Assembly: GCA_033795365.1 (NCBI GenBank)
Contig: JARYGU010000013.1
Span: forward strand, 1 to 64,000
DNA from: JARYGU01 sp033795365
GTDB taxonomy: Bacteria > Pseudomonadota > Alphaproteobacteria > Rhizobiales > Rhizobiaceae
Direction: 5' to 3'
DNA length: 64,000 nucleotides
The translations under genes were made by a program, and so were the position numbers. How positions within the stretch are numbered: position 1 is the first letter of the stretch; each line of letters opens with the position of its first letter. This document shows, one piece after another, positions 43,481 through 52,896 of the stretch. The notes under the pieces were generated by a model, which was not told the origin of the DNA, searched no databases, and saw only the letters and a program-made list of their open reading frames with translations.

Positions 43481-45082
43481 TCAGAACAGCGAGCCCTGTT
43501 TAGGCGGCTGCGAAACGGTGGCCGGACTTGGCGCCTTCTTCTTGGCAGCCGGCGCAGGAAGCCCGCGTTCATTCCCTCTTCCGTCGGACGTCATGGCATG
43601 GACCGAGCCGTCGTGGAATTCGATCGCGATCGCAACGCCAGCGCCAAGCGCCACCGCTTCCTTGACCGGGTGGCCGGCCTCGTCACGCACCAGCGCATAG
43701 CCCCGCTTCAGAACATTCTTGTAAGACAGCGATTGCAGAATTCGTCCATGCGAAAGGAGCAATGCGCTGCGGCGCGCGATGTCGCCGGCCATCGCGGCGT
43801 CGGCGCGCCGGGAAAGGGCCTGCAAGCGGTCGCGTGCATGGCCGGTCTGGGCCGCGATGCGGCCGGGCGCCGCCCTCAGTCCCGCCTCGCAGGCGCTGAC
43901 GCGCGCCCGCAGCCTGTCGACCAGACGCTCCACGACACGCTCCGCGCGGCGCATGCCGTCCTGCACCTTCTGGCGCCGCTCGGCGATGCGGCCGGAAAGC
44001 ATCTCCGGTCTCAGATGGGCAGCCGCCCGTTCAAATGTACGGCGCTTGTTGAGCGTATTCATCGAGAGGCCGCGGCCAAGGCCCAGGGCTGCTTCATCGA
44101 ACCGCCGGCGCGGCAGGGCAAGGAGCTGGTCGAGCGAGGGAAGCGCCCGCGCCAGGGAGCGCAATCCCTGGCGGCGAATATCCATCTGGCGATTGGCCGC
44201 GCCGCTCAGCCGCGCGGCAAGTGCTGCGACGGCGGCCTCCAGCTCCGCCTTGACCGGAACTGCCATCTCGGCCGCGCCCGTCGGCGTCGGTGCCCGGCGG
44301 TCGGCCGCATGGTCGATCAATGTCCAATCGGTTTCGTGTCCGACAGCGGAAATCAGCGGAATGCGGGAATTCGCGGCCGCACGCACCACGATCTCATCGT
44401 TGAAGCTCCACAGATCTTCCAGACTGCCGCCGCCGCGCGCGACGATCAGCACGTCGGGGCGCGCGATCGCGCTCCCCAGCTCTATCGCATTAAAGCCTTC
44501 GATCGCAGCCGCAACCTCCTCGCCCGACCCCTCGCCCTGAACCTTCACGGGCCAAATGACGACCCTGACCGGGAAACGATCGGAAATGCGGTGCAGGATG
44601 TCGCGGATGACGGCACCGGTCGGCGAGGTGACCACCCCGATAATCTTCGGCATGAAGGGCAACGGGCGCTTCCGGTCGGTGTCGAACAGGCCCTCGGCGG
44701 CAAGCTTCCGCCGCCTTTCCTCCAAGAGCGCCATCAGCGCGCCCGCACCCGCAGGTTCCATCGCCTCGATGACGATCTGGTACTTGGACGAGCCGGGGAA
44801 GGTGGTGACTTTACCGGTGGCGATCACCTCCATGCCCTCTTCCGGCTTGAACTTCAGCCGCGGAAAGGTGCCCTTCCAGATCACCGCATCAATCCGCGCC
44901 CGGTCGTCCTTCAGGCAGAAATAGGCATGGCCGGAGGAATGCTGGCCGCGATAGCCGGAAATCTCGCCGCGCACGCGCACCTGGTCGAAGGCCTGCTCGA
45001 CCGTTCGCTTGATCGATCCCGAAAGCTCAGAAACCGAGTATTCGGCAAGGTTAGAGGAATCGCGATCCGTAACGTAACTCAT
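43481..45082 (-). CDS. xseA: Exodeoxyribonuclease VII large subunit
   Basis: A 533-residue XseA. The N-terminal OB-fold (about 8-110; VRGEISGYRGQHSSGHAYFCLKDD) is followed by the catalytic domain with VVTSPTGAVIRDILHR, VLIVARGGGSLEDLWSFN and SAVGHETDWTLID, then a long coiled coil (about 300-450) and a C-terminal RGYALVRDEAG segment. With XseB it degrades single-stranded DNA. The start at 45082 is preceded by GGGGGG; longer in-frame sequence lacks family character. Confidence 0.93.
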   Translation of the reverse strand: MSYVTDRDSSNLAEYSVSELSGSIKRTVEQAFDQVRVRGEISGYRGQHSSGHAYFCLKDDRARIDAVIWKGTFPRLKFKPEEGMEVIATGKVTTFPGSSKYQIVIEAMEPAGAGALMALLEERRRKLAAEGLFDTDRKRPLPFMPKIIGVVTSPTGAVIRDILHRISDRFPVRVVIWPVKVQGEGSGEEVAAAIEGFNAIELGSAIARPDVLIVARGGGSLEDLWSFNDEIVVRAAANSRIPLISAVGHETDWTLIDHAADRRAPTPTGAAEMAVPVKAELEAAVAALAARLSGAANRQMDIRRQGLRSLARALPSLDQLLALPRRRFDEAALGLGRGLSMNTLNKRRTFERAAAHLRPEMLSGRIAERRQKVQDGMRRAERVVERLVDRLRARVSACEAGLRAAPGRIAAQTGHARDRLQALSRRADAAMAGDIARRSALLLSHGRILQSLSYKNVLKRGYALVRDEAGHPVKEAVALGAGVAIAIEFHDGSVHAMTSDGRGNERGLPAPAAKKKAPSPATVSQPPKQGSLF

Positions 45083-45237
45083 CCCCCCTTTTAGCGCGAC
45101 AGCGGCCGGAAGGACAGCGTGCCGGACGTTCGTCACGGCCTTTCCGCACCTGTTACTCGCGAGAAAAATTTCCCCGTTCGTCCCCGTCTTGCGCAATGGA
45201 CGGAGAATGGTGCATCGACAACAGAAAGGACCTATCG

Positions 45238-45501
45238 ATGACAGACCCCTTCTCCAGCCACCATACGGCACTCGACGCCCCCGCTTCGCACGCCTTCGCG
45301 ATCGTGCCTGATAACGATGCGGAGCTCGCGGTGACCACCCGTGCTCTTTATGTCGGCACCGGCGGCGACGTGACGCTCGTCACCGTTTCGGGCGAGACCG
45401 TGACCTTCGTCAACATCGCTCCCGGCTCCGTTCTGCCGCTGCGTACCGCGCGCATCCTTGAGAACGGAACCACGGCCGCGGATCTCGTCGGGCTATACTG
45501 A
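45238..45501 (+). CDS. GTA head-spike base homologue (RCAP_rcc01079 family)
   Basis: An 87-residue protein matching the pattern of the small spike-base protein of the Rhodobacter gene transfer agent: SPAxHAFAIVPDND near the start, TRALYVGTGGDVTLVT, and the ending LPLRTARILENGTTAADLVGLY. The family is a small beta-barrel at head vertices. No other capsid gene is nearby, so this copy is detached from a GTA cluster. ATG at 45238 follows AAAGGA; the in-frame ATG at 45196 is less likely. Confidence 0.65.
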   Translation: MTDPFSSHHTALDAPASHAFAIVPDNDAELAVTTRALYVGTGGDVTLVTVSGETVTFVNIAPGSVLPLRTARILENGTTAADLVGLY

Positions 45502-45513
45502 CAAACCCAAAGA

Positions 45514-47364
45514 TCAGTCGGCGATGCGCATCGCGGCGGTGTGATCTTCCGGCCTCAACCGGAAGATTCGAAGCGCCGTGGTGCCTTTCACCGGCTCCAG
45601 ATAAGCAGGGATATCGCTTGCAAGAAGCTGCGCATAAAGGCCTTCCGGTTCTGCATGCGCCAAAGTCCGGACCTGTCCGTCAGAGGGGCAGAAGGCGAGA
45701 AGCGTCACCCCCGCACCTCGAAGGAACGCCTCCGCCTGTTCCGGACCGGAAAGGCCGATATGGATTTCCGTCAGCATGCCGCCCTGATTGCGGTGGTAGG
45801 GGGCCGAGAGCACCCGATGCGCCGTGAACCGCAGGACCGGAGCACCGATATCCGAACTCGCCGCAACGACGCCCGCGGGTTCCGCTGCAAGCTCCGCCAT
45901 CGCATCGCGGCTGGTGCAGGCGGGAATCGATGCCGCAGAGGCGAGATCCGCGACCAGGCGGTCTCGTGACGGGCCGGGAACGACCAGGCCAGCCACCGCC
46001 CAGGATGCGGGAACGGAAGCGATGGTCATCACGGCGAAGCCGAGGCCGACGGCGATGTCTCCCGGACGAGCCTTCGCCGCCTGCCTCAACTGCGAAATAG
46101 CGAAGGCAAGCGGGATCGCCGACAGGAGATTGGTGAAAACGGCGCCGCGGATCTGCACCAGAGAGATCGTGAAGCTGCAAAGGATCAGTGCCATCAGAAC
46201 CAGATGCGCCTGCATGGCCTCCCGCCGCCATATGCGCAGGCAGCAGACGGAAATTGCAAGCAGTCCCGGTCCGTAATAGGCGCCGAGCGAACCGGGGTCG
46301 ATACGGAATTGCGCCGCCGCCGACTGAGCTTCCATGACGCCCGAGAGCCAGAACGTCTTCAACAGCGGGTCGAGGTCCACAAGAGGATTCCGCAGACATC
46401 CCGGCGCGATGATGAGAACGGCGACGGCAACGGCAATCCCGGCGCCTGCAAGAGCAGCGAAGCGGCCGCGCCGCCCAAGATCGCTCGCAAGCGCCACCGT
46501 CAGGAACAAAATGCCGCCGCCGAAGGTCGAAAGCGCATAGAAGCCATAGGAAAGGCTGTCGCAGGTGATTTCCCCATAGCGCCAGGGCGCGACCGTCGCG
46601 AAGAAGGCGGCGGATACCGTTGCAGCCAGAGACAGGCCGAACGTCGTTGCAGCGTGGCGGAAGGCCGCGCCGATCCATGCCCAACGAAGGGCGACCGTCA
46701 GGCAGGCGACACCGATGAGAGGCACCGTCTCGGCTCCGATGGCGATCGCGAGACCGGAAAGAAAGCCGGCCATGCCATAGCTGCGTGCACGATGGGTGGG
46801 ATCGAGAAGCATGGCCGCAAGCAGGGAAACGAGGACGAGCTGGACATTGTGATGATCTATCGATCCCGGCTGGAAGCGGTTGACCGCCACGGCAAAGACC
46901 GCGGTCAAAACAAGTGCGGCATGCATTGCCGGAGGACCACCGATCCTCAGCCCCGCGAGACCTGCGCCGTAAAGGAGCGGCACCGTCAGAAGGAGCGGCC
47001 AGACGGCAAGCGCAAGCGCTTCGGCCCGCTCCTGCCCCGTCGCCAGCCCGAAGAGGCTTATGAGATTGGCGATCGGCAGGTCGACCATGCGCGACCAATG
47101 CATGGGCGTGCCGCCGGCAAGGCCGAGCCGGTATTGCATGTTGTCGAACCAGCCCTGGCCGGACAGGAGATCGCGAACGATGACGAGACGCATAGTGTCG
47201 TCATTGTCCGGCCCGACATAATCCGTTGCGAAAGGCAAAGAGACCAGGAGGATGAACGCGACGACCACAAGGGCATAAGCCGCCGGCACATGCAGCGGCA
47301 TGCCTCTCGTCCCCGACGGCGGAAGGCGCGTTTGGGGAAGTCCGGCCAACATCGTGTCGGTCAC
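45514..47364 (-). CDS. GT-C-like membrane glycosyltransferase
   Basis: A 616-residue polytopic membrane protein (about 12 helices, then a soluble C-terminus from residue 470). D53-N-D-D56 with R59 (PDNDDTMRL) in the first periplasmic loop and SIDHHNVQL further on recall the acidic and His motifs of STT3/PglB-type GT-C enzymes. It may transfer a lipid-linked sugar. It is divergent from the GT2 and GtrA genes that would make and flip that lipid-linked sugar. Start GTG at 47364 (AAAGG upstream) is favoured over ATG at 47352. Confidence 0.6.
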   Translation of the reverse strand: MTDTMLAGLPQTRLPPSGTRGMPLHVPAAYALVVVAFILLVSLPFATDYVGPDNDDTMRLVIVRDLLSGQGWFDNMQYRLGLAGGTPMHWSRMVDLPIANLISLFGLATGQERAEALALAVWPLLLTVPLLYGAGLAGLRIGGPPAMHAALVLTAVFAVAVNRFQPGSIDHHNVQLVLVSLLAAMLLDPTHRARSYGMAGFLSGLAIAIGAETVPLIGVACLTVALRWAWIGAAFRHAATTFGLSLAATVSAAFFATVAPWRYGEITCDSLSYGFYALSTFGGGILFLTVALASDLGRRGRFAALAGAGIAVAVAVLIIAPGCLRNPLVDLDPLLKTFWLSGVMEAQSAAAQFRIDPGSLGAYYGPGLLAISVCCLRIWRREAMQAHLVLMALILCSFTISLVQIRGAVFTNLLSAIPLAFAISQLRQAAKARPGDIAVGLGFAVMTIASVPASWAVAGLVVPGPSRDRLVADLASAASIPACTSRDAMAELAAEPAGVVAASSDIGAPVLRFTAHRVLSAPYHRNQGGMLTEIHIGLSGPEQAEAFLRGAGVTLLAFCPSDGQVRTLAHAEPEGLYAQLLASDIPAYLEPVKGTTALRIFRLRPEDHTAAMRIAD

Positions 47365-47476
47365 GCGAACATACCTTTCTCCACTCGGAACGATTGCCGC
47401 GAAACCTAGCCTTAACCTTCTCAAGAAATAGTAAAGCGACGGAAGGCGCATGCGGCTTTCCCGGAACGGAGCAGGC

Positions 47477-48478
47477 ATGTCGGAAACATTCGTCGAAGGG
47501 TTCGAGGTCGCCGTGCTCCTGCCCTGCTACAACGAGGCACAGACGATCGGCGCCGTCGTCGACGGCTTCAAGGCCGCTCTTCCGGGTGCACGCATCCACG
47601 TCTATGACAACAATTCCACCGACAGCACCGCGTTGCGCGCCGCGCTCAGCGGCGCGACGGTGATGCGGGAACGCCGGCAGGGCAAGGGCAACGTCGTGCG
47701 GCGCATGTTCTCCGATATCGACGCGGACATCTATGTCATGGCCGACGGCGACGGGACCTATTCTCCGCAGGACGCGCAGGAACTGATCCGCACGCTGCTG
47801 ACCGAGCGCGTCGACATGGTGGTGGGTACGCGGCGCGGCGTGCGGGCGGATGCGGGCAGGCAGGGCCACGCCTTCGGAAACCGCATGTTCAATAGCCTCT
47901 ATCGGTCGCTCTTCGGCAACGACTTCACCGACATCTTCTCCGGCTACCGCGTCTTTTCCCGACGCTTCGCCAAGAGCTTTCCTGCCGTTTCGGGCGGCTT
48001 CGAGATCGAGACCGAGATGTCGGTGCATGCCTCGCGCCTGCGCTTGCCGGTTGCCGAGCTGGAGCTCGACTATGGTCGCCGGCCGGAAGGTTCGCTTTCG
48101 AAGCTCTCCACCTTCCGTGACGGCGCGAAAATCCTCTGGATGTTCGCGATGCTGATGAAGGAAACGCGCCCATTCACCTTTTTCGGTGCGATCAGCGGCC
48201 TTTTCATGCTGGCCAGCCTCGCCTTCATGACGCCGGTACTGGTCGAATATTTCGAAACCGGGCTCGTCTCGCGCATGCCGACATGGGTTCTTTCCATGGC
48301 GCTGATGATGATCTCCTTCCTGGTCTTTTCCGCAGGGCTGATCCTCGATTCCGTCGCGCGGGGGCGCTGCGAGCAGCTACGCATCCACTACATGAACCTG
48401 CCGGCCACACGGATGGACGCAACAGCGGACGGCGAACGGACGGCAGGCCGCGCAGCTCGAAAGATAAAGGCGGCATGA
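47477..48478 (+). CDS. GT2 family polyprenyl-phosphate glycosyltransferase
   Basis: A 333-residue GT-A-fold enzyme of the DPM1-like type: VAVLLPCYNEAQTIG at the start, the metal-binding DGDGTY (D90, D92), and GYRVFSRRFAK. Two membrane helices (about 225-290) close the protein. It would attach a hexose to undecaprenyl phosphate. ATG at 47477 has GGAG upstream, so the ATG at 47450 is not used. The stop overlaps GtrA by 4 nt. Confidence 0.88.
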   Translation: MSETFVEGFEVAVLLPCYNEAQTIGAVVDGFKAALPGARIHVYDNNSTDSTALRAALSGATVMRERRQGKGNVVRRMFSDIDADIYVMADGDGTYSPQDAQELIRTLLTERVDMVVGTRRGVRADAGRQGHAFGNRMFNSLYRSLFGNDFTDIFSGYRVFSRRFAKSFPAVSGGFEIETEMSVHASRLRLPVAELELDYGRRPEGSLSKLSTFRDGAKILWMFAMLMKETRPFTFFGAISGLFMLASLAFMTPVLVEYFETGLVSRMPTWVLSMALMMISFLVFSAGLILDSVARGRCEQLRIHYMNLPATRMDATADGERTAGRAARKIKAA

Positions 48479-48864
48479 AGCGCCTCGGCTGGTTCGCGGT
48501 CGCAGGCGGCATCGGCTTTCTGGTCGATGCAGGGACGCTCGCGGTTCTCCTCGCCACGACCGCGCTCGGCCCATTTCCATCCCGGATCGTCGCCATCGCT
48601 GCGGCGATGCTTGCCACATGGATCGTCAACCGCAGCTTCACCTTCGGTGCGAGCCCGCACTCTCGCGCGGCCGAAGGCACCCGCTATGGCGCCATCGGGC
48701 TTACAGGCGCGGCCATCAATTACGCGATCTATTCCGGCCTGATCCTGGCCTTGCCCGGGTTTTCGCCGGTCCTTGCCGTCGCACTTTCCTCCGGACTTGC
48801 CATGCTCTGGTCCTGGCTCGGTTACTCCCGCTTCGTCTTCGGAACGTCGAGCCCTTCGAAATGA
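48475..48864 (+). CDS. GtrA-family membrane protein
   Basis: A 129-residue protein with four membrane helices, starting FAVAGGIGFLVDAGTLAVLL and containing TWIVNRSFTF, a GtrA signature. GtrA proteins are thought to flip polyprenyl-phosphate-linked sugars. It overlaps the GT2 gene (ATGA) and its 3' end overlaps the convergent XRE gene by 43 nt. Together with the GT2 and the GT-C-like gene it forms a three-step sugar-transfer module. Confidence 0.88.
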   Translation: MKRLGWFAVAGGIGFLVDAGTLAVLLATTALGPFPSRIVAIAAAMLATWIVNRSFTFGASPHSRAAEGTRYGAIGLTGAAINYAIYSGLILALPGFSPVLAVALSSGLAMLWSWLGYSRFVFGTSSPSK

Positions 48865-49622
48865 GCCCGCGTTTCCTCGTCCGCCGGAAAGAAGCTCTCG
48901 ATCAGCACGCCCTGCACCAGCGCATCCTGCGCTGAGCCGAACGAGGTGAGCGTCGTGATCCAGTTGAAGCGCTTGCCTGCGATCAGCATCTCGATCGGAA
49001 GGACCGGCAGGCGTTCCGTCTCCGGAAAGCTTTCCAGTGCCGCCTTTATGTCGTCGCTGTCGGCCAACCGCTCTATCCGCCGAGAAAGCGGGCTTCGCGG
49101 CCCCTGCAGCCAGGCCTCTGCGCGGATGCGGTGTACGAGATCGGCAGCGGAGCGCTCCCAGTTCACGACGATCGAGCGCAGGGGCGTAGGCCCGAGATAG
49201 GCTTCCAGGAAATTGTCGCCGGGCGCGACGGCGACGCCTGCCATGCATGCAAGGCCGGTGAAAGCAGCATTGGCAGCAAGCACGTTGTATTCATGATCGA
49301 AGACGACCCCCGGATAAGGGTCGTGCCTGCCGAGGATCAACCAGATAGCCTCGGCGATTGCCGGTGGAAAGGCTTCCAGGCTCGAAGCAGGACGGGTTGC
49401 GAAACGCGGCCGGAAGCCGGCGGCGGAGAATAGCATGCCCTGGTCCCGCGCCGGCACCTCCAGCACCGAGGAGAGCCGCAGGATCATGCCTTCGGAGGGG
49501 CGCGAGCGGCCGGTTTCGAGGAAAGAGAGATGCCGCGCCGAAATACCGGCCTCGACCGCCAGCTCAAGCTGGCTCATCCGCCTGTGGCTGCGCCATTCCT
49601 TCAGATGTTCACCGAATTCCAT
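48822..49622 (-). CDS. XRE-family regulator with MmyB-like domain
   Basis: A 266-residue protein: an XRE helix-turn-helix (residues 5-60; HRRMSQLELAVEAGISARHLSFLETGRSRPS) followed by a MmyB-like ligand-binding region with VFDHEYNVLAANAAF and a sensor-like tail. The ATG at 49622 begins the conserved MEFGEHLKEWR. It is divergent from a small membrane protein, which may be its target, and converges on GtrA with a 43-nt overlap. Confidence 0.87.
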   Translation of the reverse strand: MEFGEHLKEWRSHRRMSQLELAVEAGISARHLSFLETGRSRPSEGMILRLSSVLEVPARDQGMLFSAAGFRPRFATRPASSLEAFPPAIAEAIWLILGRHDPYPGVVFDHEYNVLAANAAFTGLACMAGVAVAPGDNFLEAYLGPTPLRSIVVNWERSAADLVHRIRAEAWLQGPRSPLSRRIERLADSDDIKAALESFPETERLPVLPIEMLIAGKRFNWITTLTSFGSAQDALVQGVLIESFFPADEETRAHFEGLDVPKTKRE

Positions 49623-49649
49623 GCAGCAATCCTCACATCTTTCCGGCAC

Positions 49650-49689
49650 TAGGGTCGGAAACCCATAGCCTGATCGGGTTTTGGCCCTA
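49650..49689. promoter_or_regulatory. Imperfect inverted repeat upstream of the XRE gene
   Basis: TAGGGTCGGAAACCC at 49650-49664 faces GGGTTTTGGCCCTA at 49676-49689: the outer TAGGG/CCCTA and inner AAACCC/GGGTTT halves match. It begins 28 bp from the XRE start codon, a likely operator for that regulator and for the divergent membrane protein gene. Confidence 0.5.
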
Positions 49690-49788
49690 AAGACATAGGA
49701 TTCTGCATGAAGTCCACTACCTCGAAGGTAATTGGCTTGATCACCCGATCGTCAGAGGATCGCTCCATCGACAACGAAGGAGCAAACC

Positions 49789-50193
49789 ATGTTCGATCTC
49801 ATCAACCGCAACCTCCTGAAATCCGTCATGCTTTTCGACGGGGCGTTCTCGCTCGTGGCGGCCGCTGGGCTTCTCACCCTTTCCGGTCCCATCTCGATCC
49901 TTCTCGGCCCGGCGGCGACGCCCGGCATCGTCGCGACCTTTGGTCTGTTCTTTGTCGTCTGGGGCATCTTCCATCTTGCGGTCGGGCGGCAGGATAACCC
50001 GGCACCGGGTGCCGTCCGGCTCGCCATCGCAGGCGATGCGATCTGGCTTTTCGGCAGCGTCGCCGTCCTTCTTGCCGTCCGCGACGGCCTGACGGCGACC
50101 GGTATCGTCCTCATCGCGATCGCGGCCATTGCCGTTGCCGACATCATGTTCCTGAAGATGAAGGGACTTGGACGAACGACGGGAATCGCGTGA
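49789..50193 (+). CDS. Four-helix membrane protein, probable XRE target
   Basis: A 134-residue protein with four predicted membrane helices (about 17-37, 45-65, 80-98 and 103-122) and no recognised domain. It is divergent from the XRE/MmyB regulator, and the arrangement suggests regulated expression. The start at 49789 follows AAGGAG. Function unknown. Confidence 0.7.
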   Translation: MFDLINRNLLKSVMLFDGAFSLVAAAGLLTLSGPISILLGPAATPGIVATFGLFFVVWGIFHLAVGRQDNPAPGAVRLAIAGDAIWLFGSVAVLLAVRDGLTATGIVLIAIAAIAVADIMFLKMKGLGRTTGIA

Positions 50194-50241
50194 GCCACCA
50201 GCGCGCGCTCCGAGCGATCTCCCATTTAAGGAAGATAGTTT

Positions 50242-51228
50242 CTATACCGCCTCCCAACCGTCCCTGACGCTGGCACGGTAAACCGCGTCGATGAATTTCT
50301 GATTGTTGACCGAGCTTTCAAGCGTCACGACCTCCTCATTCCCGCCGAGGGCAGCACGGGAGAAGGCTTCGGCCTCCAGCTTGTACTGCCGTGCATCCTG
50401 GAAGCGGAAATGCTGGGACTGCGAATGGTTCTGGTTGGTAAGCTCGATCTCCTCGGCGCCATAGCGATCGGCATTGAAGGGCGACTTCACCTCGATGAAG
50501 CCCTTGTCGCCATGGAAGACCATGATCTGCCGGGCGGCCAGCTGGGTTGAGATGTAGAAACTCAGTTCGAAATCGCCGAAATCGGCGCGTACGCTGGAAT
50601 AGATATCGGTGCCGAAATCCGGATCGCGATCCGTCGAGGCCTGCACCCGGAGCGGTTCCCGACCGGTGGAGAAGCGGGTGGCGATCGTGGGATAGACGCC
50701 GATATCGGGCAGGCCGCCGCCGCCGAGTTCCGGCACGTTGCGCATGTTCGCGGGATCACGGTTGAAATAGGTGAAGGCGCCCTGCACATGGCGCAGCTTT
50801 CCGACCGCACCCTCCTTCAGGAGCTCGCGAACCTTTCGCCACACGGGGCTGTAGGTGACCATATAGGCTTCCGATATCAGCACCTTGTTGCGGTCTCGCG
50901 CCTCGATCAGCGTCTGGATTTCGGAGGCGTTGAGCGCGATCGGCTTTTCGCAGAGCACATGCTTGCCAGCATTCGCCGCCTTGACCGTCCACTCCACATG
51001 CTGCGAGGTCGGCAGCGGGATATAGACCGCATCGATCGTGTCGGACTCCAGCATCTCGGTATAGGAACCGAAGGCGTGCGGTACCGAGAAGCGGTCGGCC
51101 ATCGCCCTGGCCCTTTCGAGATCCCGGCTGGCGATCGCCGTCACCACGCAGTTTTCCGCGTCCTGGATGGCGGGCACGACGAGCTCGCGGCCGATCTTTG
51201 CGGTAGAGAGAATACCGAAACGCAGCAT
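50242..51228 (-). CDS. Gfo/Idh/MocA-family oxidoreductase
   Basis: A 328-residue NAD(P)-dependent sugar or inositol dehydrogenase-like protein. The Rossmann start (FGILSTAKIGRELVVPAIQD) leads to YIPLPTSQHVEW and the family signature CEKPIALNA with catalytic Lys. The C-terminal domain holds GVYPTIATRF. Substrate unknown. It is divergent from an aldo/keto reductase, which may share the substrate pathway. Confidence 0.88.
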   Translation of the reverse strand: MLRFGILSTAKIGRELVVPAIQDAENCVVTAIASRDLERARAMADRFSVPHAFGSYTEMLESDTIDAVYIPLPTSQHVEWTVKAANAGKHVLCEKPIALNASEIQTLIEARDRNKVLISEAYMVTYSPVWRKVRELLKEGAVGKLRHVQGAFTYFNRDPANMRNVPELGGGGLPDIGVYPTIATRFSTGREPLRVQASTDRDPDFGTDIYSSVRADFGDFELSFYISTQLAARQIMVFHGDKGFIEVKSPFNADRYGAEEIELTNQNHSQSQHFRFQDARQYKLEAEAFSRAALGGNEEVVTLESSVNNQKFIDAVYRASVRDGWEAV

Positions 51229-51402
51229 GAGGAACTCCTCGCTTGATACCGGTCAGCACCCTATTCGCGGCGCGGATGTCTATCAAGCTTCCGGACGGTT
51301 GAAATATTTCATGCCGTAGCGGTGCAAATGCCTGACGACGATCCTATGTCTTTTGGATCGTCCCTCACCTGTTTCTTTCAGCAATCTTTATCGGAGACCA
51401 TC

Positions 51403-52353
51403 ATGCAGAAACGTTCGCTCGGCCGCACCGGCCTCGAAATCGCGCCTCTCGTCTTCGGCGGCAACGTCTTCGGCTGGACGGCGGACGAGAAGACCTCGTT
51501 CGATCTTTTGAATGCTTTCCGCGATGCCGGCTTCAATGCCATCGACACTGCCGATGTCTATTCCGCCTGGGTTCCGGGCAACAAAGGCGGAGAGTCGGAG
51601 ATCATCATCGGCAAGTGGCTGAAGAACTCCGCAGTGCCGCGCGACGATGTGGTGATCATCACCAAGGTCGGCTCCGACATGGGCCAGGGGCACAGGGACC
51701 TGAGCAGAAAATGGATTCTTGAGGAGGTCGAGAATTCTCTCCGGCGCCTGCAGACGGATCATATCGACCTCTATCTGTCGCATTGGCCGGACGAAAGGAC
51801 TCCGTATGAAGAAACGCTGGAGGCGCACGCAAAACTCGTAAAAGACGGCAAGGTGCGCGCCTTCGGCGCTTCAAATCTCGATGCGGCGCAATTGCAGGCA
51901 TCCTTCGATGCCGCCGGGAGCGCCGGATTGCCACGCTACGACGTGCTGCAGCCGGAATACAATCTCTATGACCGCGACGGCTTCGAAGGGCCGCTCGCCG
52001 AGCTCTGCCGCAAGGAGGAGATAGGCGTGATCACCTATTACAGCCTCGCTTCCGGCTTCCTCACCGGCAAATATCGCTCCAAGACCGATACCGAGGGCAA
52101 AAGCCGTGGCGGAGGGGTCGAGAAATATCTCGACGGCCGCGGCATGAAGATCCTTGCCGCCCTCGATCAGGTAAGCGGTGAAACCGGCGCCAAGCCGGCC
52201 GAGATCGCGCTCGCCTGGCTGATGGCGAAACCTGCCGTCACTGCGCCGATTGCCAGCGCCACCAGCCTTACGCAACTTGAAAGCCTGGTCAAATCAGCCG
52301 AATTGTCCCTGTCCGCAGAGCAGATCGCCCGCCTCGACGCGGCCGGCGCCTGA
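51403..52353 (+). CDS. Aldo/keto reductase
   Basis: A 316-residue AKR. The catalytic tetrad is visible: Asp in FNAIDTADVY with its Tyr, Lys in VVIITKVG and His in DLYLSHWPD; ALAWLMAKPAVTAPIASATSLTQL is the NADP-binding end. Probably an oxidoreductase of aldehydes or sugars. ATG at 51403 starts the conserved MQKRSLGRTGLEI; upstream in-frame sequence lacks a ribosome-binding site near its ATG. Confidence 0.9.
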   Translation: MQKRSLGRTGLEIAPLVFGGNVFGWTADEKTSFDLLNAFRDAGFNAIDTADVYSAWVPGNKGGESEIIIGKWLKNSAVPRDDVVIITKVGSDMGQGHRDLSRKWILEEVENSLRRLQTDHIDLYLSHWPDERTPYEETLEAHAKLVKDGKVRAFGASNLDAAQLQASFDAAGSAGLPRYDVLQPEYNLYDRDGFEGPLAELCRKEEIGVITYYSLASGFLTGKYRSKTDTEGKSRGGGVEKYLDGRGMKILAALDQVSGETGAKPAEIALAWLMAKPAVTAPIASATSLTQLESLVKSAELSLSAEQIARLDAAGA

Positions 52354-52411
52354 TGCAGGCGGGCGTAGCAATGCTTTGGGGGCGGCGGTATAGATGAACG
52401 AGGGGAGCACG

Positions 52412-52861
52412 ATGACGCTTGAAATCCGTGACGCCGGAAGCGGCGATGAACAGGCCTGGCGCCGTCTCTGGTCGGGTTATCTCGCCTTCTACGGCGTCGA
52501 TCTTGCCGAGGACGTCACCGCGCACACGTGGACCCGCATCCTCGACCCGAACTCCCGCATTTCAATGCGTGTCGCAATCCTGGGCGGCGAATTCATGGGG
52601 TTCGCCATCCATCATCACCATGATTCCACCTGGGCGAAGACGCCGGATTGCTACCTCGAGGACCTGTTCCTGGACGAAGGCGCCCGCGGCAAAGGCATCG
52701 GCCGCGCGCTGCTGGACGACCTTGTCGGGATCTGCCGACAAAAAGGCTGGTCGCGTCTCTACTGGCACACCAACCGCGACAATGCCCGTGCGCGCAAACT
52801 CTACGACAGCTATGCCGAAGAGGACGGGCACGTGCGCTACCGGATGACGATAACCGTGTAG
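52412..52861 (+). CDS. GNAT-family acetyltransferase
   Basis: A 149-residue GNAT enzyme. The acetyl-CoA loop is seen in LEDLFLDEGARGKGIGRALLDDLV (motif A, R/Q-x-x-G-x-G/A) and YWHTNRDNARARKLYDSY (motif B). Substrate unknown. ATG at 52412 follows GAGGGGAG; ATG at 52394 is less likely. It converges on pheT with 35 bp between. Confidence 0.87.
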   Translation: MTLEIRDAGSGDEQAWRRLWSGYLAFYGVDLAEDVTAHTWTRILDPNSRISMRVAILGGEFMGFAIHHHHDSTWAKTPDCYLEDLFLDEGARGKGIGRALLDDLVGICRQKGWSRLYWHTNRDNARARKLYDSYAEEDGHVRYRMTITV

Positions 52862-52896
52862 CCGATGCGGCTGTCGCAGCCGCATCGTTCACTCGT

